The notes below the pieces were generated by a model. It had not been told where the DNA came from and did not search any database. It saw nothing but the letters and a program-made list of their open reading frames with translations. The translations under genes were made by a program, and so were the position numbers. A DNA stretch of 64,000 nt from Halosolutus halophilus (GTDB taxonomy: Archaea; Halobacteriota; Halobacteria; Halobacteriales; Natrialbaceae). The stretch covers positions 2,542,001 to 2,606,000 of the forward strand of contig NZ_CP094974.1 in the NCBI RefSeq assembly GCF_022869805.1, read 5' to 3'. Positions 36,541 through 45,249 of this stretch are shown here, one piece after another; position 1 is the stretch's first letter, and each line of letters opens with the position of its first letter.

Positions 36541-37454
36541 GCACCGTCCGCGCTGTGACGATCGGCGAAGCCGAGCGTAGCGGCGGCTGGACGCCCGCGG
36601 TCGACGCGCGAATGGCGGCCCTCGAGACGCCGATTCGCCGCCTGCTCGAGCCGCGTGCCGCGACGCTCGCGGACGCCGACGAGATTACGGTCGTTCCCGA
36701 CGCGCACTACCCGTTTCACCCCTCGTCCGGCGTGATCACCGATCCGGCCGTCACCGGCGCGGTCGTCGCCTATCTCGAACGCGAAACGAGCGCCGACGTC
36801 GCCGTCGCCGGATCGAGCGAGTACCTGTCCGCGGAGCGCACGAGCGAGTATCTCGGCTACGACGACGTCCTCGAACGGTTCGACGCGTCGCTGTTCGACT
36901 CCGCTGACGCTGCCCGGACCGGCGAGACCGTTCGGCTCGGCGACCAGTCGGTCGCGCTCGCGGTCCCGGAACGGCTGGCATCGGGGGCCGTGATCCCGGT
37001 CCCGACGCTGCGACCGACCCGGGACGGGCCGATCGCCGGCGGGTTGCGGACGCTCGCTCGCCACGTCGACTGCTCGATCGACGGAGGCGTCGCCGGGGCC
37101 GCGGCTGCGGCCGTCGTCGATCCCGAACTCGCCGTGCTCGACGCGACGATCGCGTACGCAGGCGAGCCCTACGCGGCGGAGACGCTGTTCGTTGGGCCGA
37201 TCGCGGCCGTGGACGCCGTCGGTGCCGGGTTGCTCGATCGATCGCCCGCCGACGACGAGGCCCTCGAGTACGCGCTCCGGACGGCCCCCGACGCGATCCG
37301 GGTCGACGGCGTCGACGTGGCGTCGCTTCGCGATCGGTGCCCGTCCGGCGAGTTACCGCCGCCGACCGACCCCCATCCGGCCGTGTCGATCGCCTACCGG
37401 ACTTACGCGGCGGTTAGCGGCGACGCCGTGCCGCCACAACTCGACGGGAGGTGA
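36537..37454 (+). CDS. DUF362-like protein without ferredoxin cysteines
   Basis: 305 residues from GTG 36537 in a 4-nt overlap. ITVVPDAHYPFHPSSGVITDP, a GGLRTLARHVDCSIDGGVAGA segment and the closing VDAVGAGLLDRSP are DUF362-like; many DUF362 proteins carry Fe-S clusters, but only two isolated Cys are seen here. Function unknown. Its place between a sugar oxidoreductase and an epimerase points to a role in nucleotide-sugar chemistry. Confidence 0.65.
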   Translation: MSTVRAVTIGEAERSGGWTPAVDARMAALETPIRRLLEPRAATLADADEITVVPDAHYPFHPSSGVITDPAVTGAVVAYLERETSADVAVAGSSEYLSAERTSEYLGYDDVLERFDASLFDSADAARTGETVRLGDQSVALAVPERLASGAVIPVPTLRPTRDGPIAGGLRTLARHVDCSIDGGVAGAAAAAVVDPELAVLDATIAYAGEPYAAETLFVGPIAAVDAVGAGLLDRSPADDEALEYALRTAPDAIRVDGVDVASLRDRCPSGELPPPTDPHPAVSIAYRTYAAVSGDAVPPQLDGR

Positions 37455-38425
37455 CCACGGTGGAGACGAAGATCGCGGCCGTCACCGGCGCGACCGGCTT
37501 TCTCGGCACCCACCTCTGCGATCGACTGCTCGCGGACGGCTGGACGGTTCGGGGGCTCAGCCGGCCGACGTCGGACCGGAACGGACGCGACGACGTCGAG
37601 TGTTACGTCGGCGATCTCTTCGACGACGACGCGGTACGATCGCTCGTGGACGGGGCCTACGTCGTCTTTCACCTCGCGGGCGTCGGGCTCTGGAGCGCCG
37701 GCCCCGAGACGGTCGCGCGCGTCAACCGGGACGGCACGCGGGCCGTTATCGAGGCCTGCAGGGGGCGCGATACCGGCCGACTCGTCTTCACGAGCACCGC
37801 CGGGACGCGCCGCCCTCCGACCGAGGGTGCGGTCGCCGACGAGAGCGACGTCGCCGACCCGATCGGGGCCTACCAGTCCGCGAAGGCGGCGGCGGAGGAA
37901 CTCGTCGACGAGTACGCCGCGACCGGCGACGCCGTGACCGTCCATCCGACCTCGATCTTCGGCCCCGGCGACGACGCGTTCACGGCGCAGCTGATCGCGA
38001 TGGGGGTCGAACCGACGATGCCCGCCCACCTGCCGGGCGGCCTGAGCATCGTCGGGGTCGACGACGTCGTCGGTGGACTGCTGGCGGCCGCGGAGCACGG
38101 CACGACCGGCGAGCACTACATTCTCGGCGGCGAGAACCTCACCTACGATCGGGCCGTTTCGCGCATCGCCGAGTACACCGGCGGCTCTCCCGCCCGGGTT
38201 CGGGTTCCCGCGACGGCGATCCACGCCGCCGGCCCGGTGGCAGAGGCCGTACGCGCCGTCGCCGATCGTCACGTGTTCCCGTTCGATCGGCAGATGGCAC
38301 GGCTCGCAACGCGACGGCTCTTTTACACCTCGCGGAAGGCCCACGAGGAACTAGGCTATACCTACCGGCCGATCGAGGCGCACCTCCCCGAGACGATGGC
38401 GTGGTACCGATCGGAGTTGCGGTAG
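37451..38425 (+). CDS. NAD-dependent epimerase/dehydratase (extended SDR)
   Basis: 324 residues. The glycine motif TGATGFLGTHLCDRL, then VVFHLAGVGLWS, the catalytic Thr/Ser in FTSTAGTRR and the YxxxK pair in YQSAKAAAEELV; HPTSIFGPGDDAF is also diagnostic. It probably modifies a nucleotide sugar (epimerisation, dehydration or 3/5-hydroxysteroid-like oxidation). The start overlaps the DUF362 stop by 4 nt, so the three genes are translationally coupled. Confidence 0.88.
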   Translation: MTTVETKIAAVTGATGFLGTHLCDRLLADGWTVRGLSRPTSDRNGRDDVECYVGDLFDDDAVRSLVDGAYVVFHLAGVGLWSAGPETVARVNRDGTRAVIEACRGRDTGRLVFTSTAGTRRPPTEGAVADESDVADPIGAYQSAKAAAEELVDEYAATGDAVTVHPTSIFGPGDDAFTAQLIAMGVEPTMPAHLPGGLSIVGVDDVVGGLLAAAEHGTTGEHYILGGENLTYDRAVSRIAEYTGGSPARVRVPATAIHAAGPVAEAVRAVADRHVFPFDRQMARLATRRLFYTSRKAHEELGYTYRPIEAHLPETMAWYRSELR

Positions 38426-38521
38426 CAGGATCGGCCGGTCGGACCGGAGCTCTCTCTGGAACGCCCTCGTTCCGGTGTACGTGTACTATTACAATGGGTC
38501 GACGACGGATACTCCCACTCG

Positions 38522-39622
38522 ATGCGGATTCTCGTTTTCGCCAATACGCCCGCCCACGTGCATCTGTATCGCAACGCTGTCGCCCGGCTCACGGACGCCG
38601 GCCACGACGTGCTCGTCCTGACCCGAGAGTACGCCTGTACGACGGCGTTACTCGAGTACTTCGAACTTCCCTACCGGGTGTACGGAACCCACGAAACGGC
38701 CCGCTACTCGAAGCTCGGGTTCGCGACGGAACTGGGGAGCCAACTGCGCTCGATCGTCACCGAGACGATCCGATTTCGACCGGACGTCGTCTTCGGCCGC
38801 GGCCCCTACGCGGCGGCCGCCGGAACCATCTCCCGCACCCCCGTCGTGCTCGTCCTCGACGACGAACCGTTCGATTTCAACCACACCGTCTCCCGACCCT
38901 TCGCCGACTGTATCCTCTCGCCCGCGGTCACCCGCCGGGACCTCGGCGACGCCCACTACACGTTCGACGGCTTCAAAGAGTGTGCGTATCTCCACCCCGA
39001 CGTCTTCGAACGGGACGAAAGCGTCCGCGGCGCTCTCGGCGTCGGCCCGGACGAACGGTACGCTCTCGTCCGGTTCAACGCGCTCGACGCCCTCCACGAC
39101 GCCGATCTCGAGGGCTTCACCCCTCGCCAGCGCCGGGACCTGATCGAACGGCTCGCCGATCGCGCGACCGTCTTCGTCTCCGACGAGGGCGACGAGATGG
39201 ACTTCGACGGACTGCCGGCCCGGCCGTACGATCTCCACCCGGCGCGGATCCACGACGCGATGGCCGAGGCCTCGCTCGTCGTCTCCGACACCGGGACGAT
39301 GGTCACCGAGGCAGCACTGCTCGGCACGCCGGCGTACCGCTATCGCGGCACCGACGACCACGAGTACGGCGAGTTTCGAGAACTCGAACGCGCCGGCCTC
39401 GCCGAGCAGTTCGATTCCTACGCTCGCGTCCGCGATCGATCGCTCGAGATCCTCGCGGACGACGACGCCGAACGCCGCTGGCAGCGGCGACGACTGGCCT
39501 ACGTCGGCGGCCTGGTGAACCTGACCGACGTGCTCGTCGACGTCGCCGAATCCCGCGGCGCGATCGATCGGCTCAGTTCGGCGACGCGAGGATCGCTGCG
39601 GGCTCGATCGACGTCTCCGTAA
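38522..39622 (+). CDS. DUF354-type glycosyltransferase-like protein
   Basis: 366 residues with a GT-B look. The N-terminal half starts MRILVFANTPAHVHLYRNAVARLTDAGHDV and the C-terminal half has LHPARIHDAMAEASLVVSDTGTMVTEAALLGTPAYRY, matching the donor-binding region of DUF354/WecB-like epimerase-glycosyltransferase folds. It likely transfers or epimerises a UDP-sugar in EPS synthesis. It begins 97 bp after the epimerase; ATTACAATG at about 38489 is a variant of the local promoter element. Confidence 0.8.
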   Translation: MRILVFANTPAHVHLYRNAVARLTDAGHDVLVLTREYACTTALLEYFELPYRVYGTHETARYSKLGFATELGSQLRSIVTETIRFRPDVVFGRGPYAAAAGTISRTPVVLVLDDEPFDFNHTVSRPFADCILSPAVTRRDLGDAHYTFDGFKECAYLHPDVFERDESVRGALGVGPDERYALVRFNALDALHDADLEGFTPRQRRDLIERLADRATVFVSDEGDEMDFDGLPARPYDLHPARIHDAMAEASLVVSDTGTMVTEAALLGTPAYRYRGTDDHEYGEFRELERAGLAEQFDSYARVRDRSLEILADDDAERRWQRRRLAYVGGLVNLTDVLVDVAESRGAIDRLSSATRGSLRARSTSP

Positions 39623-39768
39623 CACGATCGATTCGTTCCAGGGTCGACTCGTTCCGGGGACCTCGGGCCCTTCGAGTACAACTGCTGGATGCTGTCGCTC
39701 GACAGGGAGTGTCTACCGCTCTCATATCGTTCATACTTACGGCGGTGCGTAACTCAGCGACGATATCG

Positions 39769-40587
39769 ATGAGCGACGACGGACTCGCTCTCGGAATCTT
39801 GCTGGCCGAACCGGCGATGGAGCGGTGGGCCGTCGAGGCCGTCGAGACGGCGATCCGAACCGCCGACGTCTCGGTCGAACAGGTGATCCTCCCGATCGAG
39901 TCGGAGTCGGCCGCCTCGAACCGCTGGAAACGGTACGCGACGTCCGTGTTCGAGTACGGGGCGTGGACCCCCGTGCTCGCCTGGCACCGGCTCGTGACCG
40001 CGCCCGACTACCTCGAGAAGGTCCCGATCGAGAACCTCGCGTGGCTCGACGATGCCGATCGCGTTCGTACGCGGACCGAGCCCGCCGACGGGATCGGCCG
40101 GCGGTTCCCGGACTCGACCGTCGATCGGATCGCGGCCGCGGACCTCGACGTGCTCTTTCGCCGCGGGTTCGGGATTCTCGAGGGGGACGTCCTCCGGACG
40201 CCGACCCACGGCGTGCTCAGTTATCACCACGGAAACGTCAGGGAATATCGGGGTCGCCCGCCCGCAGTCTGGGAATTCGCACACGACGAGCGAACTGCCG
40301 GGATCACGCTCCAGCGACTGACGCCGACGCTCGACGGAGGCGAAATCGTCGTCGAACGGGAAATCGACATCGCCGACCACCCGACCTGGCAGGCCGTCGA
40401 ACGAGCGCTGTTCGAAGCGTCGACCGACATGCTGGCAACCGCGTGCACGCGACTTGCGGACCCCGCGTTCGAACCACGGCCGCCGGACGAACTGGGTCCG
40501 TTGTACACGGAGCCAGGAGTGGTCGAGACGGTGCGGATCGAGTTCAAAACCGCGACGGGAACCGTGCTCGATCGCATCAGGTCCTGA
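39769..40587 (+). CDS. Formyltransferase-domain protein 1
   Basis: 272 residues from ATG 39769. The middle shows the Formyl_trans_N pattern FGILEGDVLRTPTHGVLSYHHGNVREYRGRPP, with the loop His and REYRG, then GITLQRLTPTLDGGEIVVER, as in methionyl-tRNA and sugar formyltransferases that use N10-formyl-THF. The usual N-terminal part is divergent and there is no tRNA-binding C-terminal domain, so a sugar- or amine-N-formylating role is more likely than initiation. Paralogue of the next gene. Confidence 0.75.
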   Translation: MSDDGLALGILLAEPAMERWAVEAVETAIRTADVSVEQVILPIESESAASNRWKRYATSVFEYGAWTPVLAWHRLVTAPDYLEKVPIENLAWLDDADRVRTRTEPADGIGRRFPDSTVDRIAAADLDVLFRRGFGILEGDVLRTPTHGVLSYHHGNVREYRGRPPAVWEFAHDERTAGITLQRLTPTLDGGEIVVEREIDIADHPTWQAVERALFEASTDMLATACTRLADPAFEPRPPDELGPLYTEPGVVETVRIEFKTATGTVLDRIRS

Positions 40588-40871
40588 CGGGTCCCACGAC
40601 GTGGGCCGCGAGACTTTTCGCTGGCTCATCTCGCCACGTTCTACTGGAACCGTTCCCAGACGCAGATCGATCGTCGACCGGGACCGGACTATCGAGTGTC
40701 GGCCGACGAACAGACGACGTCGGTGCCGGCCGAGTTTTCCTATCGCGATCGGCTCTCGCAGCGAAAAAAGGTATTTGATAATATCATCCTTCTACTTAAA
40801 CCCCCACATCAGTCACACGCAGTCACTCCACGGCTAACGTTAACGGTGGACCTCAGTATACGGTAACGGAA

Positions 40872-41711
40872 ATGGGTTGTGAGTCCATCTGCGTACTCTT
40901 CGAGGACGATTTCGTGCCCGCCTATCAGACGATGGTACTCCAGGAACTGGTCGATCGGACCGACGTCGATATCTCTCTCGTCGTCATCAACGACGAGACG
41001 CATCGGCTCAGGGACCGATCGCCGTTCGACCTGTTCGGTCGAGCCAGAACCTGGGGGGCGTGGCTCCCAGTGGGGGCCGCCATCGTACTGACGCGTGCCG
41101 TCCGCGGTCCACCCGCCTACGACACCCCGCGCCCCTTCTCGTCGGTCGATGCGCTCGCCGACGCAGACGTCGTGCGGTGTTCCCCGAACTGGGAGGGCGA
41201 TGTTTGGCGATCGATTCCGGACCCGGTCGTCGACGAGATTGCGGACAGATCCGACGTCGTCGTGCGGTTCGGTTTCGGTCTCCTCACGGGGCGAATTCTC
41301 GACGCGCCGGAACACGGCGTCCTATCCTTCCACTTCAGCGATATCAGGGAGTACAGAGGCCGAATCGGTGCCCTCTGGGAGTTCATCGACGACGAAGATT
41401 CGGTCGGGGTCACCCTACAGCAACTCACGCGGCAGGTCGACGGGGGACGAATCGTCGCCGCAGACGACGTCCCGATCTACGATCGCGATACGTACGGCAG
41501 GATCAAACGCCGACAGCGTACGACGCTGATGGGCGAGTTGCTGGTCGAGGGAATCAGAAACCTGAGCGACGACGACTTCGAACCGACTGCGCCGGACGAA
41601 CTGGGTACGTACCGGTCCGCACCGACCGTTCTCGAAGTCCTCCGGTACGTCCGAAAGAACGGCGCGAACAAGATCCGACACGGATTTTCGCGTCGACTCG
41701 ACGTCGATTGA
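40872..41711 (+). CDS. Formyltransferase-domain protein 2
   Basis: 279 residues. Same core as its neighbour: RFGFGLLTGRILDAPEHGVLSFHFSDIREYRGRIGALWEF and GVTLQQLTRQVDGGRIVAADDVPIYDRDTYGRIK. The two share overall order, the SFH/SYH-xx-xxREYRG loop and a terminal PPDELG/APDELGxxYxxP segment, so they are likely duplicates with diverged acceptors. An AT-rich stretch just upstream (about 40768-40800) contains its promoter. The stop faces the convergent phosphodiesterase gene. Confidence 0.75.
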   Translation: MGCESICVLFEDDFVPAYQTMVLQELVDRTDVDISLVVINDETHRLRDRSPFDLFGRARTWGAWLPVGAAIVLTRAVRGPPAYDTPRPFSSVDALADADVVRCSPNWEGDVWRSIPDPVVDEIADRSDVVVRFGFGLLTGRILDAPEHGVLSFHFSDIREYRGRIGALWEFIDDEDSVGVTLQQLTRQVDGGRIVAADDVPIYDRDTYGRIKRRQRTTLMGELLVEGIRNLSDDDFEPTAPDELGTYRSAPTVLEVLRYVRKNGANKIRHGFSRRLDVD

Positions 41712-41746
41712 TACCCGCTCCCGCGTGAGACGCGCTCGTCGATCGA

Positions 41747-43354
41747 TCACTCGAGGTAGCCGAGATCGGCGAGTCGTTTTTCGACATCTTCGTCCGCCGT
41801 CTCGATCGACTCGCGGCCGTCGAACCGTGGGTACTCCCTCGAACCGGGCGAGTCGACGACGGGGAGCGGCGTTCCGTCCATCCGCTCGTCGAACGGGACG
41901 TCGAGCGTCGACAGCACGGTCGGTGCGACGTCGAAGAGGTGGGCGTTCTCGACGCTCGCGTCGGGATCGATCGCCTCACCCCGGGCCGCGATCGTCCCAT
42001 CGCGCTTGTGGTTCCAGGGTTCCGCCGGCGGACCGAACTGCTCGTCGCGCAGCGTCGCCGAGAGGAAGTGATCGAAGTCGGCGGGAACGGTGACGACGTC
42101 GACGGCCCGATCGCTCTCCGGCCCGTCGAAGTACTCCTCGCGGCGGGTGACCGTCTCGAAGACGGGATCTCCGTCGGGCGTCCTGACGCGTCGCAGGTCC
42201 TCGATCAGCCGATCGCGGGCGGCCTCGTACTCCTCGGGTGGGACGACGCCTTCGGGGTCGCGCCCCGCGAGGTTGATGCGGATTCCGAGTTCGATTCGCG
42301 ATCGCACGTACGCCCGCGAAGCGGGGAAGTCGACCTGCGTCGCGCCCGCGCTGACCAGCCCCGCAGGGACGTGCCTCGCGACGATATCGTCGATTCCGAG
42401 CCGTTCGAGGGCGGCCCCGATCCGCTGGCTCGTGAGCCCGACGCTGGCGGCAGCCGCCATCGCGCGCTCGGTGATCCCCGGGTCGCGATCGGTGGCGTCT
42501 CGCCCCTGCTTGAGGTTTCCGTCGCGAATCGTCGCCCAGTTCGGCATCCCGTCGCCGCCGTTTACGGTCTCGACGTCTCCCCGTTCCCGGAGGAACTGGT
42601 TCGCGCGGAACTCGTAGCCGTCGTACGGCCCCATCCCGTGGTCGCTGGCGACGATCACCGTGTCCGGATCGCACGTCTCGAGAGTCTCGGCGAGTTGGCG
42701 GTCGACCTCGCGGTAGATCGACGCGATCGCGTCGTCGTCGTCCGGGTCCTCGTGGAAGATCGAGTCGGTCGCCTGGAACTGGACGAACCCGAACTCGGGA
42801 TCGAACCGATCGGCGAGGTAGCGAAACGCCTCGCCGCGCATCCGCACGCAGTCGGTGTAGGCTGTTCCGAGGTCTTCGTTCTCGTCGGGGTAGACGCGGT
42901 ACTCGCCGACGGCGTCCCGCACGTCGTCGAGCAGTCCGTCGGGATGGCACGCCGGGTCCTCGGGGGCGGTGTACCCCGGAATCAGCGCCCCGTCGAACGA
43001 TCGCGGCGGGTGCGTCACCGGGGCGTTGACGACGACGCTCGTGAACCCGTGTCGATCGAGCAGTCCCCACAGCGTGCGCTCGCGCACGTCGGTCGCGTTG
43101 ACCACGTCCCAGTCGTATCCCTCGAACGTGAGGAAGCTGAAGACGCCGTGTTTGCCGGGATTCGTCCCCGTGTACAGCGACGGCCACGCCGAGGCCGTCC
43201 ACGGTGGAATCTGGGACTCGAGCGGGCCGCCCGTGCCGTGCTCGTAGATCGATGCGAGCGTCGGGAGGTCGCCGGCTTCGAAAAACGGATCGAGCACCCG
43301 GTCACAGGCCGCGTCGATTCCAACCAGCAACGTCCGGAGGGAGAAGTCACCCAT
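41747..43354 (-). CDS. Alkaline-phosphatase-superfamily phosphodiesterase 2
   Basis: 535 residues. D14 in LLVGIDAACDR, nucleophile region PPWTASAWPSLYTG, KHGVFSF, FVQFQATDSIFHED, VIVASDHGMGP and the late His in ENAHLFDVAPTVLS. It differs from the 32526/55818 pair and belongs to another branch of the type I PDE/NPP group. The tail EDVEKRLADLGYLE matches the others. ATG 43354 is used; GTG 43372 would add six residues. The upstream ATAACGAAG (about 43380) is a variant of the shared element. Confidence 0.85.
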   Translation of the reverse strand: MGDFSLRTLLVGIDAACDRVLDPFFEAGDLPTLASIYEHGTGGPLESQIPPWTASAWPSLYTGTNPGKHGVFSFLTFEGYDWDVVNATDVRERTLWGLLDRHGFTSVVVNAPVTHPPRSFDGALIPGYTAPEDPACHPDGLLDDVRDAVGEYRVYPDENEDLGTAYTDCVRMRGEAFRYLADRFDPEFGFVQFQATDSIFHEDPDDDDAIASIYREVDRQLAETLETCDPDTVIVASDHGMGPYDGYEFRANQFLRERGDVETVNGGDGMPNWATIRDGNLKQGRDATDRDPGITERAMAAAASVGLTSQRIGAALERLGIDDIVARHVPAGLVSAGATQVDFPASRAYVRSRIELGIRINLAGRDPEGVVPPEEYEAARDRLIEDLRRVRTPDGDPVFETVTRREEYFDGPESDRAVDVVTVPADFDHFLSATLRDEQFGPPAEPWNHKRDGTIAARGEAIDPDASVENAHLFDVAPTVLSTLDVPFDERMDGTPLPVVDSPGSREYPRFDGRESIETADEDVEKRLADLGYLE

Positions 43355-43455
43355 CGCCGACAGTTCCGCCACGTCGTACCTTCGTTATGGTGAGAATTAC
43401 GCGCAGGGCCGTCCGTTCGGCGGCCGTCGCCCACGCGTCGCGGGGTCCCGTGGCG

Positions 43456-44466
43456 TCACTTGACTGAGTTGTACAGCGACGCGATCGTCTGCATCCCCCA
43501 CGTCCCGTACTCGATGCTGTAGTAGGTTCGCAGTTCGGGGTTAAACTTCGCCTTGTACCGGTTGATCCGGGGCGTATCCGCACCGATCAGGTCGTAGGCG
43601 GCCAGTCCGCGATCGAGCGCGTCGCTCATGACCGCCCAGTCGAGCAGGTCGTTGGTCGGCAGGTCGACGTCCGCGTCGGTGCGGACGCCGCCGAGCCACC
43701 GGCCGATCGTGTCACCGTACTCCAGCGCCAGGATGCCGCCGACGAACTCGCCGTCGACCCGGAGCGCGTACGGTCGCACCGCTCCGGTCGCGGATCGATC
43801 GGCCAGATCCAGTACGAATTCCTCGGTGACGCCGAAGCTGATCCCCTGGGATTCGTAGCGGTGGCGGACCTGTTCGACGATGAGCCGGATCTCCTCGTCG
43901 CCGCCGACCTCGATCTCGTAGGCGTCATCGTCGGCGTTCCGGATGTTGCTCCGGGCGTCGCTACTGAACGACATCAGGAGGTCGTCCTCGTCAGGTGAGA
44001 GATCGACGGCGTACGTGTACTCGGGGGTTACGTCGTACCCGTTCCACTTGAACGGACGCGAATCCTCGAACGCCGTGCTGGTCCGCAGGTGCGCGTACCG
44101 CGGCGCGAGTTCCGACTCGATCCAGTCGAAACAGCCCTCCACGAACCGTTCCTGTCGCTTGTCCCGCTTGCGCTGTTTCAGTTTCCCCATGTTCAGGAAC
44201 GCGGGGCCGAGGTACGGCACCCGGAGATGCGGCGGCGGCGAGAACGCCGTCGTGACGAACCCTTTCTCGATTTCGAAAATCGGGAAGAGGCCGACCGGTT
44301 CCTGTCCTTTGAACCCGATCAGCGGATGCAGGGTCGCGTCGGCGTGCTCGGCCTGCACCTGGAGCGCCTCGTACTCGTGACACAGCGTTCCCTGGGGCGA
44401 TCGATCGACGTAGCCGTTCCATCGCTCTATGTCGTCGTCCGTCGCGATCCGAATTTCAACGCTCAT
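43456..44466 (-). CDS. FemAB/BioF2-like N-acyltransferase
   Basis: 336 residues. IRIATDDDIERWNGYVDRSPQGTLCHEYE, then a double-GNAT order with LHPLIGFKGQEPVGLFPIFEIEKG, GPAFLNMGKLKQRKRDKRQE and GGILALEYGDTIGRWLGGVR. FemAB-like proteins transfer acyl or aminoacyl groups to cell-envelope acceptors, and in archaea they are regularly found in glycan loci. Start at ATG 44466 (MSVEIRIATDDD). Function by analogy only. Confidence 0.8.
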   Translation of the reverse strand: MSVEIRIATDDDIERWNGYVDRSPQGTLCHEYEALQVQAEHADATLHPLIGFKGQEPVGLFPIFEIEKGFVTTAFSPPPHLRVPYLGPAFLNMGKLKQRKRDKRQERFVEGCFDWIESELAPRYAHLRTSTAFEDSRPFKWNGYDVTPEYTYAVDLSPDEDDLLMSFSSDARSNIRNADDDAYEIEVGGDEEIRLIVEQVRHRYESQGISFGVTEEFVLDLADRSATGAVRPYALRVDGEFVGGILALEYGDTIGRWLGGVRTDADVDLPTNDLLDWAVMSDALDRGLAAYDLIGADTPRINRYKAKFNPELRTYYSIEYGTWGMQTIASLYNSVK

Positions 44467-44728
44467 GCGCTCTTCCAGACCTCCGCGTCTGCCGATCGTC
44501 GGCGGTCGCTGGCGCTCGCCGTCTCCCGGTTGCGAAAACTCGGCCGATCTATCATAGGTCACGGATCGGCCGACGTACTCTTTGTAATCTCCCTGTTTCT
44601 GTCACGGGACAACATCGGGCGTCGGCACACCGACGAAGAACGACCGGGTAGTCACCAACTACTGACGTTTTGGTTACTCACGTGAACCGGGCTCAAGCGG
44701 TCCGTACTGTTCGAGTATCGCGTACGTC

Positions 44729-45033
44729 GTGGCCACCACCATCCGAAACAGTCACATGCCGGTACGGCCGTCGTCGTGCCAGAGGACCGCCGTCCGCACG
44801 AGAACACCGACCCGGACGAGCAGGGACGGCATCGGCTCGAGCGCGAAGATCGTCTCGAGTACGTCGAGGTGGTCGAACGGACCGAGCGACCGCGACTCGA
44901 GTACACGCTCGGCGTCGGCACGCGACGAACGGAACGTCACGCCCACGGCCGAGGACGGAACCGTTCGCATTCCGTGTTGCTGTACGCCACCGGCATCCCC
45001 GAGACCCCGACCAACGAGAACGCGTACCTCTAG
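44729..45033 (+). pseudogene. Degenerate DUF1616 C-terminal fragment
   Basis: Pieces of the DUF1616 C-terminal domain appear in order but in shifting frames. In frame 1, VEVVERTERPRLEYTLGVG; then in frame 2, ERNVTPTAEDGTVRI; then in frame 1 again, VLLYATGIPETPTNENAYL. The intact gene at 62144 reads VVERTELRRIDYI, ERDITPTTADGPVRI and ILLYQNEVPDSPTQENAYR at the same places, and the DNA aligns (for example CGGATTTCGATCCTCCTGTA against CGCATTCCGTGTTGCTGTA, one base shorter). The N-terminal membrane part is absent. A relic of a former copy. Confidence 0.65.
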
Positions 45034-45188
45034 ACGTGCTCAAGGAGAGTGACGTGGGAAGCGAGGAAGCCATGGATAGCGACGGTGACGACAGCGCGGA
45101 CGACGAGCGATCGATCCGACCCGAGTTTCAGTCAGTCACATCGCCATCCCGCCGAGGTAGTAGAGCGCTAACTGGCGTCACAGAGGAA

Positions 45189-45197
45189 ATAACAATC
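45189..45197 (+). promoter_or_regulatory. ATAACAAT element upstream of membrane protein 2
   Basis: ATAACAATC, 53 bp before ATG 45250, facing the gene. Member of the shared set. Confidence 0.5.
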
Positions 45198-45249
45198 CGG
45201 CATTTTCCGATCCTCAAAGTCGAGTGGAATGTCACAGCAATTAGTATCA

